Positions 50,103 to 58,931 are shown, counted from the stretch's first letter. The stretch is DNA of 64,000 bases from Acidobacteriota bacterium (GCA_016201275.1 JACQDB010000125.1:1-64000), one strand, 5' to 3'. Notes: generated by a model from the sequence alone, not told the origin. Numbers and translations: made by a program.

Positions 50103-50438
50103 GCGGAGACGCGGAGAAAGGGAGAAGGGGAGACGGGGAGTGAGGGAGCGGGGCTTGAACAAAGCCTCCGTCGGCAAGCAATAGATGAGAAGATCAAAAA
50201 AAAAATCAGTTGAAAAATCAGTAGAGGGCAAGCCAGCTTTGTCTCGTTTGAAAGCCACATTGCTACCGAGGCAAATATCATTGCCGTCAAAGGAACCCTC
50301 ATCGCAACTGAAACCAACGACCGTGGACTTGAATAAAATTTCACCCGGTGCAAAAGAGTCTTCCCCCAGTAAGCTTGAAAATCCGTTGCTCGATTCTCCC
50401 CCACTCCCCATCTCCCCATCTCCCCTTCTCCCCTCTGC
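50103..50438. repeat. Facing octamer arrays, GCGGAGAC and CTCCCCAT types
   Basis: Left (50103-50153): GCGGAGAC/GCGGAGAA/AGGGAGAA/GGGGAGAC. Right (50395-50438): CTCCCCCA/CTCCCCAT/CTCCCCAT/CTCCCCTT/CTCCCC. Inverted relative to each other around about 240 bp. The right array is translated inside the next gene (DSPPLPISPSPLLPSAS). Confidence 0.8.
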
Positions 50439-52056
50439 TTCGCTCACGCGCCGCGAACTCCTTGCGGCCTTTCTGGGTTTGCCAGTGGCGTTGGCGGCTT
50501 GCAGCGCAACTAAAACGCCGTCGTTGCCGCAAGGGGAAATTGTCGGCGCGTCTAACGACACCGGGCATCGTTTGCGCGACGGGCAGCACGTTGAAGTTGC
50601 CGCAGACCATTGGCAGCGCGTCAAAGTGGTGATTGTTGGCGGCGGCGTTGCAGGGCTTGCGGCAGCGCGAAAATTATTGCAGGCAGGCGTTGACGATTTT
50701 GTTTTACTGGAACTCGAACGCGAAGCCGGAGGCACGGCGCGTAGCGGCACTTCGCCGCTGGTGGCGTATCCGTGGGGGGCGCATTATCTGCCAGCGCCTA
50801 TGAAAGAAAATGTCGCGCTGGTCGGCTTGCTTGAGGAAATGGGTTTGCTTGAAGGCAAAGATCAAGACGGCGAACCAATCGTTGCCGAACAATTCCTTTG
50901 CCGCGACCCCGAAGAGCGCATCTTTTTCAAAGGCCGTTGGTATGAAGGCTTGTATCTGCGCGCCGGGGCGACGAGTGATGATCTGGCGCAATTCGACAGA
51001 TTTAATAACGAAGTGAAAAAATTGGTGGCGTGGCGTGATGCGAAAGGTCGTCGTGCTTTCGCGCTGCCGATTGCCAACAGTTCCGATGATGCAGAGATTA
51101 ATCAACTCGACCGCCTGACGATGGGCGAATGGTTGAACCGGCACTCGTTGACTTCGCCGCGTCTGCGCTGGTTGGTGGATTATGCCTGTCGTGACGATTA
51201 CGGCATGACGGTTGAACAGACTTCTGCCTGGGCAGGGCTTTTCTATTTTTGCTCGCGGGTGAAAAAGCCCGGCGATGACGCGGAGCCTTTGATTACTTTT
51301 CCTGAAGGCAACGGGCGCTTGGTCAATTATCTTTTTGATAAGGCGAAAGCCAAAGCGCGTTTGGGATTTGCTGCCGCTGAGATTATTCCTATCGAAACGA
51401 ACGGGCGCGCCGGTGTTGACGTGATTGCCGTGAGTCACGATGGCGAAACTTCGAGAGGCTTTCATGCGGAGCGCGTGATTTTTGCCGCGCCGCATTTTTT
51501 GAGTCGCTTTGTGATTCGCGATTATCGAGACCAGCCGCCAGCGCACGTTGCCGAATTTGAATATGGCGCGTGGCTGGTGGCGAATCTGTTTTTGCGCGAC
51601 CGCCCGAAAGATAAAGGCTTTCCGCTGTGCTGGGATAATGTGTTTTATGATAGCGATTCCTTGGGCTATGTAGTGGCGACGCATCAACGCGGTATTGATA
51701 GAGGCGCGACGGTCTTTACTTATTATTACCCGCTTTGCGATGAGGATCCGAAACAAGCGCGGCAGCGTTTGCTCGATAAAGATTGGGCGCAGTTGGCCGA
51801 TGTGGTGTTGACCGATATGAGCCGCGCGCATACGGAAATTCGTTCGCTGGTTGAAAGACTTGACGTGATGCGTTGGGGACACGCGATGATTCGCCCGCGC
51901 CCGAATTTTGTGCGAAGCGCGGCGCGCCGCGAAGCCGCAAAAGCGTATCGCAATATCCATTTCGCGCATACCGATTTAAGCGGCGTGGCATTATTTGAAG
52001 AGGCTTTTTATCACGGCAATCGCGCCGCTGAAGAGATCGTCGGCGGTAAGCAGTAA
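50185..52056 (+). CDS. Tat-exported FAD-dependent amine oxidase-like protein
   Basis: 623 residues from ATG 50185. An 88-residue head rich in Lys/Ser/Pro, partly encoded by the octamer array, precedes a Tat signal (SLTRRELLAAFLGLPVALAAC) ending in a lipobox-like LAAC. The FAD domain begins VKVVIVGGGVAGLAAARKLL (GxGxxG), then EREAGGTARSG, and has amine-oxidase motifs such as FPEGNGRLVNYL near 380 and HFAHTDLSGVALFEEAFYHG near the end. The true start may lie nearer the Tat signal, but I see no better start site. Substrate unknown. A truncated PIN gene and a membrane protein follow. Confidence 0.82.
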   Translation: MRRSKKKSVEKSVEGKPALSRLKATLLPRQISLPSKEPSSQLKPTTVDLNKISPGAKESSPSKLENPLLDSPPLPISPSPLLPSASLTRRELLAAFLGLPVALAACSATKTPSLPQGEIVGASNDTGHRLRDGQHVEVAADHWQRVKVVIVGGGVAGLAAARKLLQAGVDDFVLLELEREAGGTARSGTSPLVAYPWGAHYLPAPMKENVALVGLLEEMGLLEGKDQDGEPIVAEQFLCRDPEERIFFKGRWYEGLYLRAGATSDDLAQFDRFNNEVKKLVAWRDAKGRRAFALPIANSSDDAEINQLDRLTMGEWLNRHSLTSPRLRWLVDYACRDDYGMTVEQTSAWAGLFYFCSRVKKPGDDAEPLITFPEGNGRLVNYLFDKAKAKARLGFAAAEIIPIETNGRAGVDVIAVSHDGETSRGFHAERVIFAAPHFLSRFVIRDYRDQPPAHVAEFEYGAWLVANLFLRDRPKDKGFPLCWDNVFYDSDSLGYVVATHQRGIDRGATVFTYYYPLCDEDPKQARQRLLDKDWAQLADVVLTDMSRAHTEIRSLVERLDVMRWGHAMIRPRPNFVRSAARREAAKAYRNIHFAHTDLSGVALFEEAFYHGNRAAEEIVGGKQ

Positions 52057-52110
52057 GCCGTCTGTAGTTGGCAAAAAGCCGTCGGCAAAACAACACGCGA
52101 TGCGCGATAG

Positions 52111-52356
52111 ATGAATGACAGCGGCGCGCAAAGGATTATGGATGAGTTTCACAAACTCAATATTACTCTGGGTTGCTCTGCCACTCTTCTTCACGACGCG
52201 TATCGTATTGCCATAGAGCGGCGGCGGTCGGTTTACGATGCGCTCTATATCGCCTTGAGGGTGAAAGAAAATTGTCGTTTTGTAACCGCCGATGAAAGAT
52301 TGGTGAATGCGATTTCCACATCCATCCCGAATCTGATATGGCTTCCAAACTGGTGA
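52111..52356 (+). pseudogene. Truncated PIN-domain (VapC-like) remnant
   Basis: 81 codons correspond to the C-terminal part of a PIN RNase: SVYDALYIALRVKENCRFVT, ADERLVNAISTSIPNLIWLP. The first acidic residues and half of the fold are missing, and no VapB partner is near. Probably a decayed toxin gene. Confidence 0.7.
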
Positions 52357-52380
52357 ACGTGAAACCTTGAGCGCAGATTT

Positions 52381-53634
52381 ATGGCAAGTGTAACGCACAC
52401 CATAACAAAATCCGCAGACGCCGGACACCGGACATCGGACGCTGGACGAAAGGCGGTCTGGTTGTTTTCGCGCAATATTGATCTGTCGGTTTTTTTAGGC
52501 AGCGCGGTGTTGTCTTTCGTGGCTTTGTGGATTGGGGCGCGACTCGGCGTACTCAATTCGGATACGCCGGATTGGGCGTGGATTCCTGCGGTGTTGTTGA
52601 TAGATGTGGCGCACGTTTATTCGACCGGCTTTCGCGTCTATTTCGATAAACAGGAACTCAAGCGCAGACCTTGGCTGTATGCGCTGGTTCCGGTGATTGG
52701 TTTGACGCTTGGCGTGGCGCTGTATTCGGAAGGCGAGTTGGTGTTCTGGCGGGCGTTGGCTTATCTAGCGGTCTTTCATTTCGTGCGCCAACAATATGGT
52801 TGGGTAGCGCTCTATCGCGCCAAAGCAGGAGAGCGCGACGCCCTCGGCAAATGGATTGACAGCGCGGCGATTTATGCGGCGACCGTGTATCCATTGATTT
52901 ATTGGCACGCGCATCTGCCTAGGAAATTCTGGTGGTTTGTGGCCAATGATTTTTCGGCGCTGCCCGTTATCGTAGCGAAAGTTGCTGCGCCAATTTATTG
53001 GCTGGCGATGTGCGCTTACGCAGCGAAAGCGCTTTACCGGTGGCGCATCAAAAAGCAGATCAATCCCGGCAAAGATATTGTGGTCGCCACGACGGCGTTG
53101 TGTTGGTATCTGGGCATCGTCGCCTACAATTCCGATTACGCGTTCACGGTGACCAATGTCATCATCCACGGCGTGCCGTATCTGGCGTTGATTTATTGGT
53201 ACGGGCGCACACGCTGGCAACAGGAAGCGCAAAAGAAATCCACTGTCGGCAAGCGGCAAGCGGCAAGCGAAGCGTCCGCACTCCGCGCTCCGCAATCCGC
53301 AATCCAGGCCTCCGCACTCCGCGCTCCGCAATCCGCAATCCAGGCCTCCGCACTCCGCGCTCCGCACTCCGCAATCTCGATTTGGGGGTGGCGTTTGTTT
53401 GCTGGTAATCCTCTGTGGTTTTTATTTCTGTTGTGGGCGCTGGCTTATGTAGAAGAGTTGGTTTGGGATCGCGGCGTATGGCATGATCGTGCGTGGTTTT
53501 TCGGCAACGGCTGGGAAATCGCCTCGTTGAAAATCATCCTGGTGCCGTTGTTGGCCTTGCCGCAATTGACGCATTATGTGCTGGACGGCTTCGTTTGGCG
53601 ACGCCGCAACAACCCCGATTTTCCCCTTGGCTAA
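52381..53634 (+). CDS. Multi-pass membrane protein with array-coded insert
   Basis: 417 residues with about eight membrane helices (VFLGSAVLSFVALWIGARLG, WIPAVLLIDVAHVYSTGFRV and more). Near the end (about 295-335) a loop carries (ALRAPQSAIQAS)x2-3, coded by a heptamer array at 53259-53384, and another array codes the N-terminal ADAGHRTSDAGRK. The protein keeps its frame through both. The 12-residue units are hydrophilic and should lie in a loop. Family not named with confidence; similar proteins occur in acidobacteria as hypothetical membrane proteins. Confidence 0.8.
   Translation: MASVTHTITKSADAGHRTSDAGRKAVWLFSRNIDLSVFLGSAVLSFVALWIGARLGVLNSDTPDWAWIPAVLLIDVAHVYSTGFRVYFDKQELKRRPWLYALVPVIGLTLGVALYSEGELVFWRALAYLAVFHFVRQQYGWVALYRAKAGERDALGKWIDSAAIYAATVYPLIYWHAHLPRKFWWFVANDFSALPVIVAKVAAPIYWLAMCAYAAKALYRWRIKKQINPGKDIVVATTALCWYLGIVAYNSDYAFTVTNVIIHGVPYLALIYWYGRTRWQQEAQKKSTVGKRQAASEASALRAPQSAIQASALRAPQSAIQASALRAPHSAISIWGWRLFAGNPLWFLFLLWALAYVEELVWDRGVWHDRAWFFGNGWEIASLKIILVPLLALPQLTHYVLDGFVWRRRNNPDFPLG
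53259..53384. repeat. In-frame heptamer array inside CDS
   Basis: Units GGCAAGC then CACTCCG/CGCTCCG/CAATCCG/CAATCCA/GGCCTCCG, the last five repeated as a 36-bp higher-order unit. Thirty-six is a multiple of three, so the reading frame is kept. Confidence 0.8.
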
Positions 53635-54045
53635 AGCTCTTGGTAAAGCGATGGTCAAGCCGAACGTCGGCCTGATCTTGCTCGAACAGTACGGCTTGGG
53701 CCGTTTGCCAATGCGGAATCGAAACCCGTTGTTCCACTGAAGGTGTAATCAAAAACAGCTTGGTGGTCGCATAAAGATGCTTTGAACCGATTGGCAACCC
53801 GCTGGAAATTTGGCAATCCGCAGGCCAGAATCTACAGTGGTTTGGTTGCTTTGATTAAGTATTTGAATTCGACAAAGTTATTCGTTTCAAGATGCAATGG
53901 TGACCCGTAATGGTGATCAAACGACATCTGAAATTTTGAATGGCCATCCATTTTCTTGGATTTTTAATAACTGTTTAACCATGCTTTCAGGATTTTAACC
54001 GCTGGGTTCAAAGCACGAAAAAATACTATTTCTTTTATAAAAATA

Positions 54046-54074
54046 TTTACAGAGGGCGCTGCCCTGAATATAAT
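54046..54074 (+). promoter_or_regulatory. Sigma70-type promoter
   Basis: TTTACA (54046-54051), 17-bp spacer, TATAAT (54069-54074). About 100 bp before the ATG of the DUF3857/transglutaminase gene. Confidence 0.8.
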
Positions 54075-54108
54075 CTCGTGGCTGCCAATACTTCGGGTCT
54101 TTACGTTT

Positions 54109-54135
54109 GAGGCATTTGTCTGCCTCGGTTTTTTT
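54109..54135 (+). promoter_or_regulatory. Terminator-like hairpin in leader
   Basis: GAGGCA-TTTGTC-TGCCTC followed by GGTTTTTTT, about 30 bp into the predicted leader and 40 bp before the start codon. It looks like an attenuator. Confidence 0.55.
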
Positions 54136-54174
54136 AACTTCGAGCGCTCAATTTTTTAGTGGAAGGGAAGAACT

Positions 54175-56157
54175 ATGTTTGCTTACCGTTTATTAATAAA
54201 GCTTGCTTATTCTATTGTGGGTGTGCTGCTGTTGAGCGGCCTGGCTTGGGCTGGCGATGACTGGCGACCGGTCGAGCCTGCCCAGCTTGCCATGAAAACG
54301 CCTGTGGTGGAAAAGGACGCCGATGCCGAAGCGATTTTCTGGGAAGTACGGGTCAACGATTCCGACTTCGACCTGATTTTCAATCACTATGTCCGCATTA
54401 AAATATTTACCGAACGCGGCAGGGAAACGCAGAGCAAAATTGATATTCCCTATTTCGGCAAATATCACATCAAAGACATCGCCGGACGCACCATCAAACC
54501 CGATGGCACCATCGTCGAACTCAAGAAAGACGCGGTGTTTGAACGCACCATCGTCAAATTGAGCGGCCTCAAAGTGCAGGCCAAATCCTTTGCCATGCCG
54601 GCGGTCGAACCGGGCGCGATTATCGAATACCGCTGGAAAGAGGTGCGTCCGCAAAGTATGGCCGACAATCTGCAATTGCAATTTCAACGCGATATTCCGG
54701 TGCAGTTGGTGAAGTATTATCTCAAACCAGCGTCCGCCGATCTGGTTGGCGACCGTGGCATGAACACCATGACCTTTCATGGACAGAACACCGCTCTGGT
54801 CAAAGATAAAGATGGTTTCTATTCCATGACCATGACTAATATGCCGGCCTTTCGTGAAGAGCCGTTGATGCCGCCCGAAGATCAGGTGCGTACCTGGATG
54901 CTGATTTATTACACCAGGGAGGCCAAGCCGGTGCCGGAAAAATTCTGGGGCGATTTGGGCAAGCGCTATTACGACATCATCAAAGACCGTATGAAAGCTA
55001 ACGATGAAGTCAAGAAAGCGGCGGCAACCATCATCGGCGATGCCACCACCCCCGAAGAAAAACTCAAACGACTGTTCGATTATTGCCGCTATAAAATCAA
55101 AAACGTCAACGACGACGCGGCGGGGATGACCGACGAGCAACGCAAGAAATTGAAAGAGAATCATTCGCCTGCCGACACTTTGAAACGCGGTATGGGCAAT
55201 AGCGCCGATATAGATTTGTTGTTTGCGGCGCTGGCCAGTGCTGCCGGATTTGAAGCGCGTTTGGCGTTGTCGTCCTATCGTGACAGCTTCTTCTTTGATC
55301 CCGGTTTGCCGTTGAGCTATTTTATGCGCCCTTCGAGCATCGCGGTTCACCTCGGCGACAACTGGAAGTTCTTCAATCCCGGCACCACCTTAATTCCTTT
55401 CGGAATGTTGCGCTGGCAGGAGGAAGGCGTACCGGCGCTGGTGGCCGATGCCAAAGCCTCGAAGTTTGTTGATACGCCGATGGCTGCGCCGGACAAGTCA
55501 CTGGAAAAACGCGAAGCCCATCTGCATTTGAGCGAAGACGGCACTTTGGAAGGCGAGGTGAAAATCGTCTATACCGGCCATCTGGGCTACGAAAAGAAAG
55601 AGTACAACGACGACGATTCGCCGCAGCAGCGCGAAGCCAATTTGCGCGAGATGTTCCAGAAGCGCATGAGTACAGCGGAGCTTTCCAACATACGTATTGA
55701 AAACGTCACCGATCCCGATAAACCTTTCACCTATGCGTTCCACCTCAAAGTGCCGGGCTACGCACAGCGCACCGGCAAGCGTTTGTTCTTGCAACCGGGT
55801 TTCTTTCAACACGGCATCGCTTCGTTGTTTCAAACCAGCGAACGCAAATACGCCGTCTATTTTCATTACCCGTGGATGGAAGAAGATCAGGTGCTGATTG
55901 ACTTGCCCACCGGTTATGCGCTCGATCACGCCGATAGACCCGCACCGTTTGTCATCGAGAAAGTTGGCAAGCATGAAATCTATATAGGTATCTCGAAAGA
56001 TGGGCAAACTTTGGAATTCAAACGCCATTTCTTTTTTGGCGGACAAGACCGCATACTGTTTCCGGCGGCTTCTTATCCGACTTTGAAACAGATCTTCGAT
56101 ACCATACACGAAGCCGACAATCACACCCTCACCTTGAAACAGGCGGCGGTGAATTGA
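54175..56157 (+). CDS. DUF3857/transglutaminase-like protein, catalytic Cys missing
   Basis: 660 residues. The signal peptide ends in GLAWAG. The DUF3857 domain (about 40-220) includes FTERGRETQSKIDIPYFGKY and IKPDGTIVELKKDAVFERTI. The transglutaminase-like region (about 280-390) has PADTLKRGMGNSADIDLLFA and EARLALSS. The usual G-D-C-K-D motif reads G-N-S-A-D, so the nucleophilic Cys is replaced and catalysis is unlikely. A C-terminal beta domain follows. It precedes a full-length paralog that has the Cys, so this member may bind rather than cut or cross-link. Exported. Confidence 0.85.
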   Translation: MFAYRLLIKLAYSIVGVLLLSGLAWAGDDWRPVEPAQLAMKTPVVEKDADAEAIFWEVRVNDSDFDLIFNHYVRIKIFTERGRETQSKIDIPYFGKYHIKDIAGRTIKPDGTIVELKKDAVFERTIVKLSGLKVQAKSFAMPAVEPGAIIEYRWKEVRPQSMADNLQLQFQRDIPVQLVKYYLKPASADLVGDRGMNTMTFHGQNTALVKDKDGFYSMTMTNMPAFREEPLMPPEDQVRTWMLIYYTREAKPVPEKFWGDLGKRYYDIIKDRMKANDEVKKAAATIIGDATTPEEKLKRLFDYCRYKIKNVNDDAAGMTDEQRKKLKENHSPADTLKRGMGNSADIDLLFAALASAAGFEARLALSSYRDSFFFDPGLPLSYFMRPSSIAVHLGDNWKFFNPGTTLIPFGMLRWQEEGVPALVADAKASKFVDTPMAAPDKSLEKREAHLHLSEDGTLEGEVKIVYTGHLGYEKKEYNDDDSPQQREANLREMFQKRMSTAELSNIRIENVTDPDKPFTYAFHLKVPGYAQRTGKRLFLQPGFFQHGIASLFQTSERKYAVYFHYPWMEEDQVLIDLPTGYALDHADRPAPFVIEKVGKHEIYIGISKDGQTLEFKRHFFFGGQDRILFPAASYPTLKQIFDTIHEADNHTLTLKQAAVN

Positions 56158-56224
56158 GGCGGTAAGCCAAAACGCCTTTTGGCGCGAGGCAATGATCACG
56201 GCGCGAACACAAAAGGATACCAAC

Positions 56225-58264
56225 ATGAAAGCTTTCCGTAGGCACAGAACTTTCGCTGATCGGGTTAGCGGATTCGGCAAAGGGATTTCGGCGGCATTTT
56301 TTACGCGCCTGCTGGCGCTCTGCGCTTTGACGTTGCTCATCAATACCAGCGCCTTTGCCGGGGACGATTTGCCCGACTGGTTTCGCCAGGCGGCGAAATC
56401 CACTCCCTCCGTCTATGCCAAAGATGTTCCGGCAGTCGTGCTATTAAACGAACGCACCGTCAAGGTGGACGAAGAAGGCAAGATTACCACTTATGAACGC
56501 TATGTCATGCGGGTGCTGACTATGGAAGGTCGCCGCGAAGCGCATGGCTTGGCGACCTATACGACCGATTCCGGCAAGGTCAAAGAGATGCGCGGCTGGT
56601 TGCTGCGGCCTTCCGAAGAGGTTAAAAAATATGGCAAAGACCAAATTCTTGACATCGCGCTGGACAGCAACGATGTCTTTAACGAAGCTCGCGCCAGAGT
56701 CATAGAGGCAAGGGATGAAGCCGAAGTTGGCGCGGTCTTTGGCTATGAATACACTTCCGAAGAGCGCTCGGTGTTTACTCAGTTCGATTGGGACTTTCAA
56801 GATCGTATGCCGGCGCTGGTGTCGCGTTTTATCATGAATCTGCCCGCCGGTTGGCGTGCCGAAAGCGTCACCTTCAATCACGCCAAAATAGAAGCCAATG
56901 CGAACGGCTCAAATTATACCTGGGAATTGCGCGACCTTGCGCCCATCGAACCCGAACCCGCCAGTCCGCGTGTCACCAGTCTTGCGCCGCGCCTTGCGGT
57001 CAGTTATTTTCCCGCCGCCAATGCCAAAGCCGCTATCGGCAAATCGTTCGAGAAGTGGTCTGAGGTATCGCGCTGGCTCTTTGAGTTGAGCGATTCGCAA
57101 GCGGTCGCCGATAACGCGATGATCGCCAAAGTCCGCGACTTGACCGCCAACGCCAAAACCGAATTGGCAAAAATTCAAGCCATCGGTCGCTTCGTGCAAG
57201 GCGTCAATTATGTTTCGATTCAAACCGGCTTGGGACGCGGCGGCGGGTATCGTCCGCATTCCGCCATAGACGTTTTCAATAAGTCTTACGGCGATTGCAA
57301 AGACAAAGCCAATTTGATGCGCGCTTTGTTGAAAGCGCTGGGCATTCCGTCTTATCTGGTGAGCATTTATTCGGGCGACCCGACCTATGTGCGCGAAGAG
57401 TGGCCGTCGCCGCAGCAGTTCAATCACTGCATCATCGCTGTTAAAGTCAGCGACGAGACCAAAGCCGCCACCATCGTTACGCATCCTCAGCTTGGTCGTT
57501 TATTAATTTTCGACCCGACCGATGACAACACCCCCGTAGGCGATTTGCCCGATCACGAGCAGAACAGTTTGGCTTTGATAGTTGCCGCCGATGCCGGGGC
57601 GTTGTTGCGTATGCCCAGCACGCCGCCCGAAGCCAATCGCATGGAAAGACAGGTGGAAGCAATCTTGGGGGCCGACGGTTCGCTCAACGCCAAAGTGTTG
57701 GAGCGCACCGCCGGACAAGCGGCGGTCAACGAGCGGCAGGCCTTTCGCCGTCTATCGAAGCCCGATTATTTGAAGATGATCGAGCGCTGGATTACGCGAG
57801 GCGCTACGGGGGCCAGCGTTTCCAAAGTTGACCCACTGGACAACAACGCGGAAGGCAAGTTTGCGCTCAACGTAGAATTTACCGCAGCCCGTTATGCACA
57901 AGTGATGCAAGGGCATTTGCTGGTCTTCAAACCGACCATCGTCTCGCGCCGCGAGTCGTTGTTTTTAACCGAAGGCTTACGAAAACATCCGGTCATGCTC
58001 AACGCCCACGCCTATACGGAAACTGTAAAAGTGAAACTGCCCGATGGCTTCGTCGTGGATGAAATTCCCGATGCGGTGAAGATGGACACGCCGTTTGGCA
58101 ATTATGCGACGAGTTACGAAGTCAAAGACGGCACGTTATATTTTACTCGCAGTCTAGTGGTGCGCGGCGCTACCATTCCGGTAAGCGACTATGAAAAAGT
58201 GAAACACTTTTACTCGCTGATCTATGCCGCTGAACAAGCGCCGATTGTTTTAGCGAGGAAGTAA
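56225..58264 (+). CDS. DUF3857/transglutaminase protein
   Basis: 679 residues from ATG 56225 with AAGGAT upstream. The signal peptide ends in SAFAGD. DUF3857 region about 60-270 (EGKITTYERYVMRVLTMEGR, MRGWLLRPSEEVKKYGKDQI). Transglutaminase core with YRPHSAIDVFNKSYGDCKDK (Cys present), IPSYLVSIYSGDPTYV and a His/Asp strand (QQFNHCIIAVKV; LIFDPTDDNTPV). A C-terminal domain of about 200 residues follows. Predicted periplasmic protein-glutamine transferase or protease-like enzyme. Tandem with the catalytically altered paralog 67 bp upstream, likely one operon. Confidence 0.9.
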   Translation: MKAFRRHRTFADRVSGFGKGISAAFFTRLLALCALTLLINTSAFAGDDLPDWFRQAAKSTPSVYAKDVPAVVLLNERTVKVDEEGKITTYERYVMRVLTMEGRREAHGLATYTTDSGKVKEMRGWLLRPSEEVKKYGKDQILDIALDSNDVFNEARARVIEARDEAEVGAVFGYEYTSEERSVFTQFDWDFQDRMPALVSRFIMNLPAGWRAESVTFNHAKIEANANGSNYTWELRDLAPIEPEPASPRVTSLAPRLAVSYFPAANAKAAIGKSFEKWSEVSRWLFELSDSQAVADNAMIAKVRDLTANAKTELAKIQAIGRFVQGVNYVSIQTGLGRGGGYRPHSAIDVFNKSYGDCKDKANLMRALLKALGIPSYLVSIYSGDPTYVREEWPSPQQFNHCIIAVKVSDETKAATIVTHPQLGRLLIFDPTDDNTPVGDLPDHEQNSLALIVAADAGALLRMPSTPPEANRMERQVEAILGADGSLNAKVLERTAGQAAVNERQAFRRLSKPDYLKMIERWITRGATGASVSKVDPLDNNAEGKFALNVEFTAARYAQVMQGHLLVFKPTIVSRRESLFLTEGLRKHPVMLNAHAYTETVKVKLPDGFVVDEIPDAVKMDTPFGNYATSYEVKDGTLYFTRSLVVRGATIPVSDYEKVKHFYSLIYAAEQAPIVLARK

Positions 58265-58273
58265 TCACGCGGC

Positions 58274-58565
58274 GTTACCTTGCTGCGTGAGAGGCGAGAA
58301 TGGCTGGTGCAAAATATCGCCCTGACGAATCGAGGTGGAATAATTTCGATGAAGGATACATCAATACCGGAAGCGGATTGGAAAATCTGGCGGTGGCTGA
58401 AGAATTCGCCCTAGAGCGGTTTTGGTTTGAGATTACGGAAACCTCAAACCCGTTGAGCGGCGGTCGAAGACCTTCGCACGGTCGAAGACCGCTGCTCAAC
58501 CATAGGGGGTTCCGTACACACTTATGCAAACCGCTCTAGGTTTGGTGTCGCCACATGGGATTGAT
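58274..58565 (-). pseudogene. M14 peptidase 3'-end remnant split by repeat B
   Basis: On both sides of the repeat B copy, DNA matches the end of the intact M14 gene: GGTTTGGTGTCGCCACATGG on one side and GAATTCGCC on the other, reading NPMWRHQT and GEFF. Past GEFF the match fades, with a weak FHLD match in a shifted frame. It is a diverged, non-functional duplicate. Confidence 0.7.
58412..58538 (+). repeat. Palindromic repeat family B, copy 3
   Basis: TAGAGCGGTTTTGG...CAAACCGCTCTA with the internal GGTCGAAGACC duplication. It sits in the M14 remnant. Comparing with the intact M14 copy (GCCTTGGGTTTGG against GCCC-TA[element]TA-GGTTTGG) shows a TA target duplication. Confidence 0.9.
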
Positions 58566-58798
58566 GGCCCCTGTTCTTTTTTAAGATGAACCCCCAAGGG
58601 GCGCTCAATTCCTTTGCCTCGTGCCTGTTCAACAATCGGTACAGGGTTGTCTCCGTATCCAATAAGACGACCTCCATCAAGCCCCACCCACGGACCGGCA
58701 TATTCACTTTGAGGCTCGGCAATCCAAGCCATCTCACGCGAACGGTCAATGTAAGGCCAGCGTGATTTGCGAATTTCCGGCAAGGTTCTTTCCTGCAT
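58496..58798 (-). CDS. DUF5678-like protein with repeat-coded C-terminus
   Basis: About 100 residues from ATG 58798 (start uncertain; the frame is open to 58921). The core EYAGPWVGLDGGRLIGYGDN, PVPIVEQARGKGIERPLGVH follows the DUF5678 pattern also seen at 42690. The last 14 codons (RAVCISVYGTPYG and stop) are read from repeat B. The C-terminus has therefore been replaced after insertion. No aspartyl-protease-like partner is left. Confidence 0.6.
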   Translation of the reverse strand: MQERTLPEIRKSRWPYIDRSREMAWIAEPQSEYAGPWVGLDGGRLIGYGDNPVPIVEQARGKGIERPLGVHLKKEQGPSIPCGDTKPRAVCISVYGTPYG

Positions 58799-58931
58799 AA
58801 CCGTTGACTCCCCGTGCCAGTGTAAGACGAAACGCCGGTCACTGAAAAATAGAAAACTATTGGGGAAAAAGCGCGGCAAGCGAGCCTGCAACATCACTCT
58901 CTGCCGCACTTCATGCGTCAATAAAACTCAA

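Larger units (their letters stand above)
53635..54174. other. Noncoding gap with strong promoter
   Basis: No supported gene; a short plus reading (MVKPNVGLILLEQYGLGRLP, 53651 on) may be a fragment. The AT-rich second half holds a near-consensus promoter and a leader hairpin for the gene at 54175. Confidence 0.5.

Noticed and set aside
50704-51969. 421-codon minus-strand open frame
   Set aside because: Antisense to the FAD oxidoreductase, whose motifs are clear; no start context or family.
54193-55350. 385-codon minus-strand open frame
   Set aside because: Antisense to the DUF3857 gene; shadow.
58275-58529. 84-codon minus-strand ORF crossing repeat B
   Set aside because: It is mostly repeat sequence joined to the M14 remnant; the same N-terminal peptide arises from other repeat B copies.
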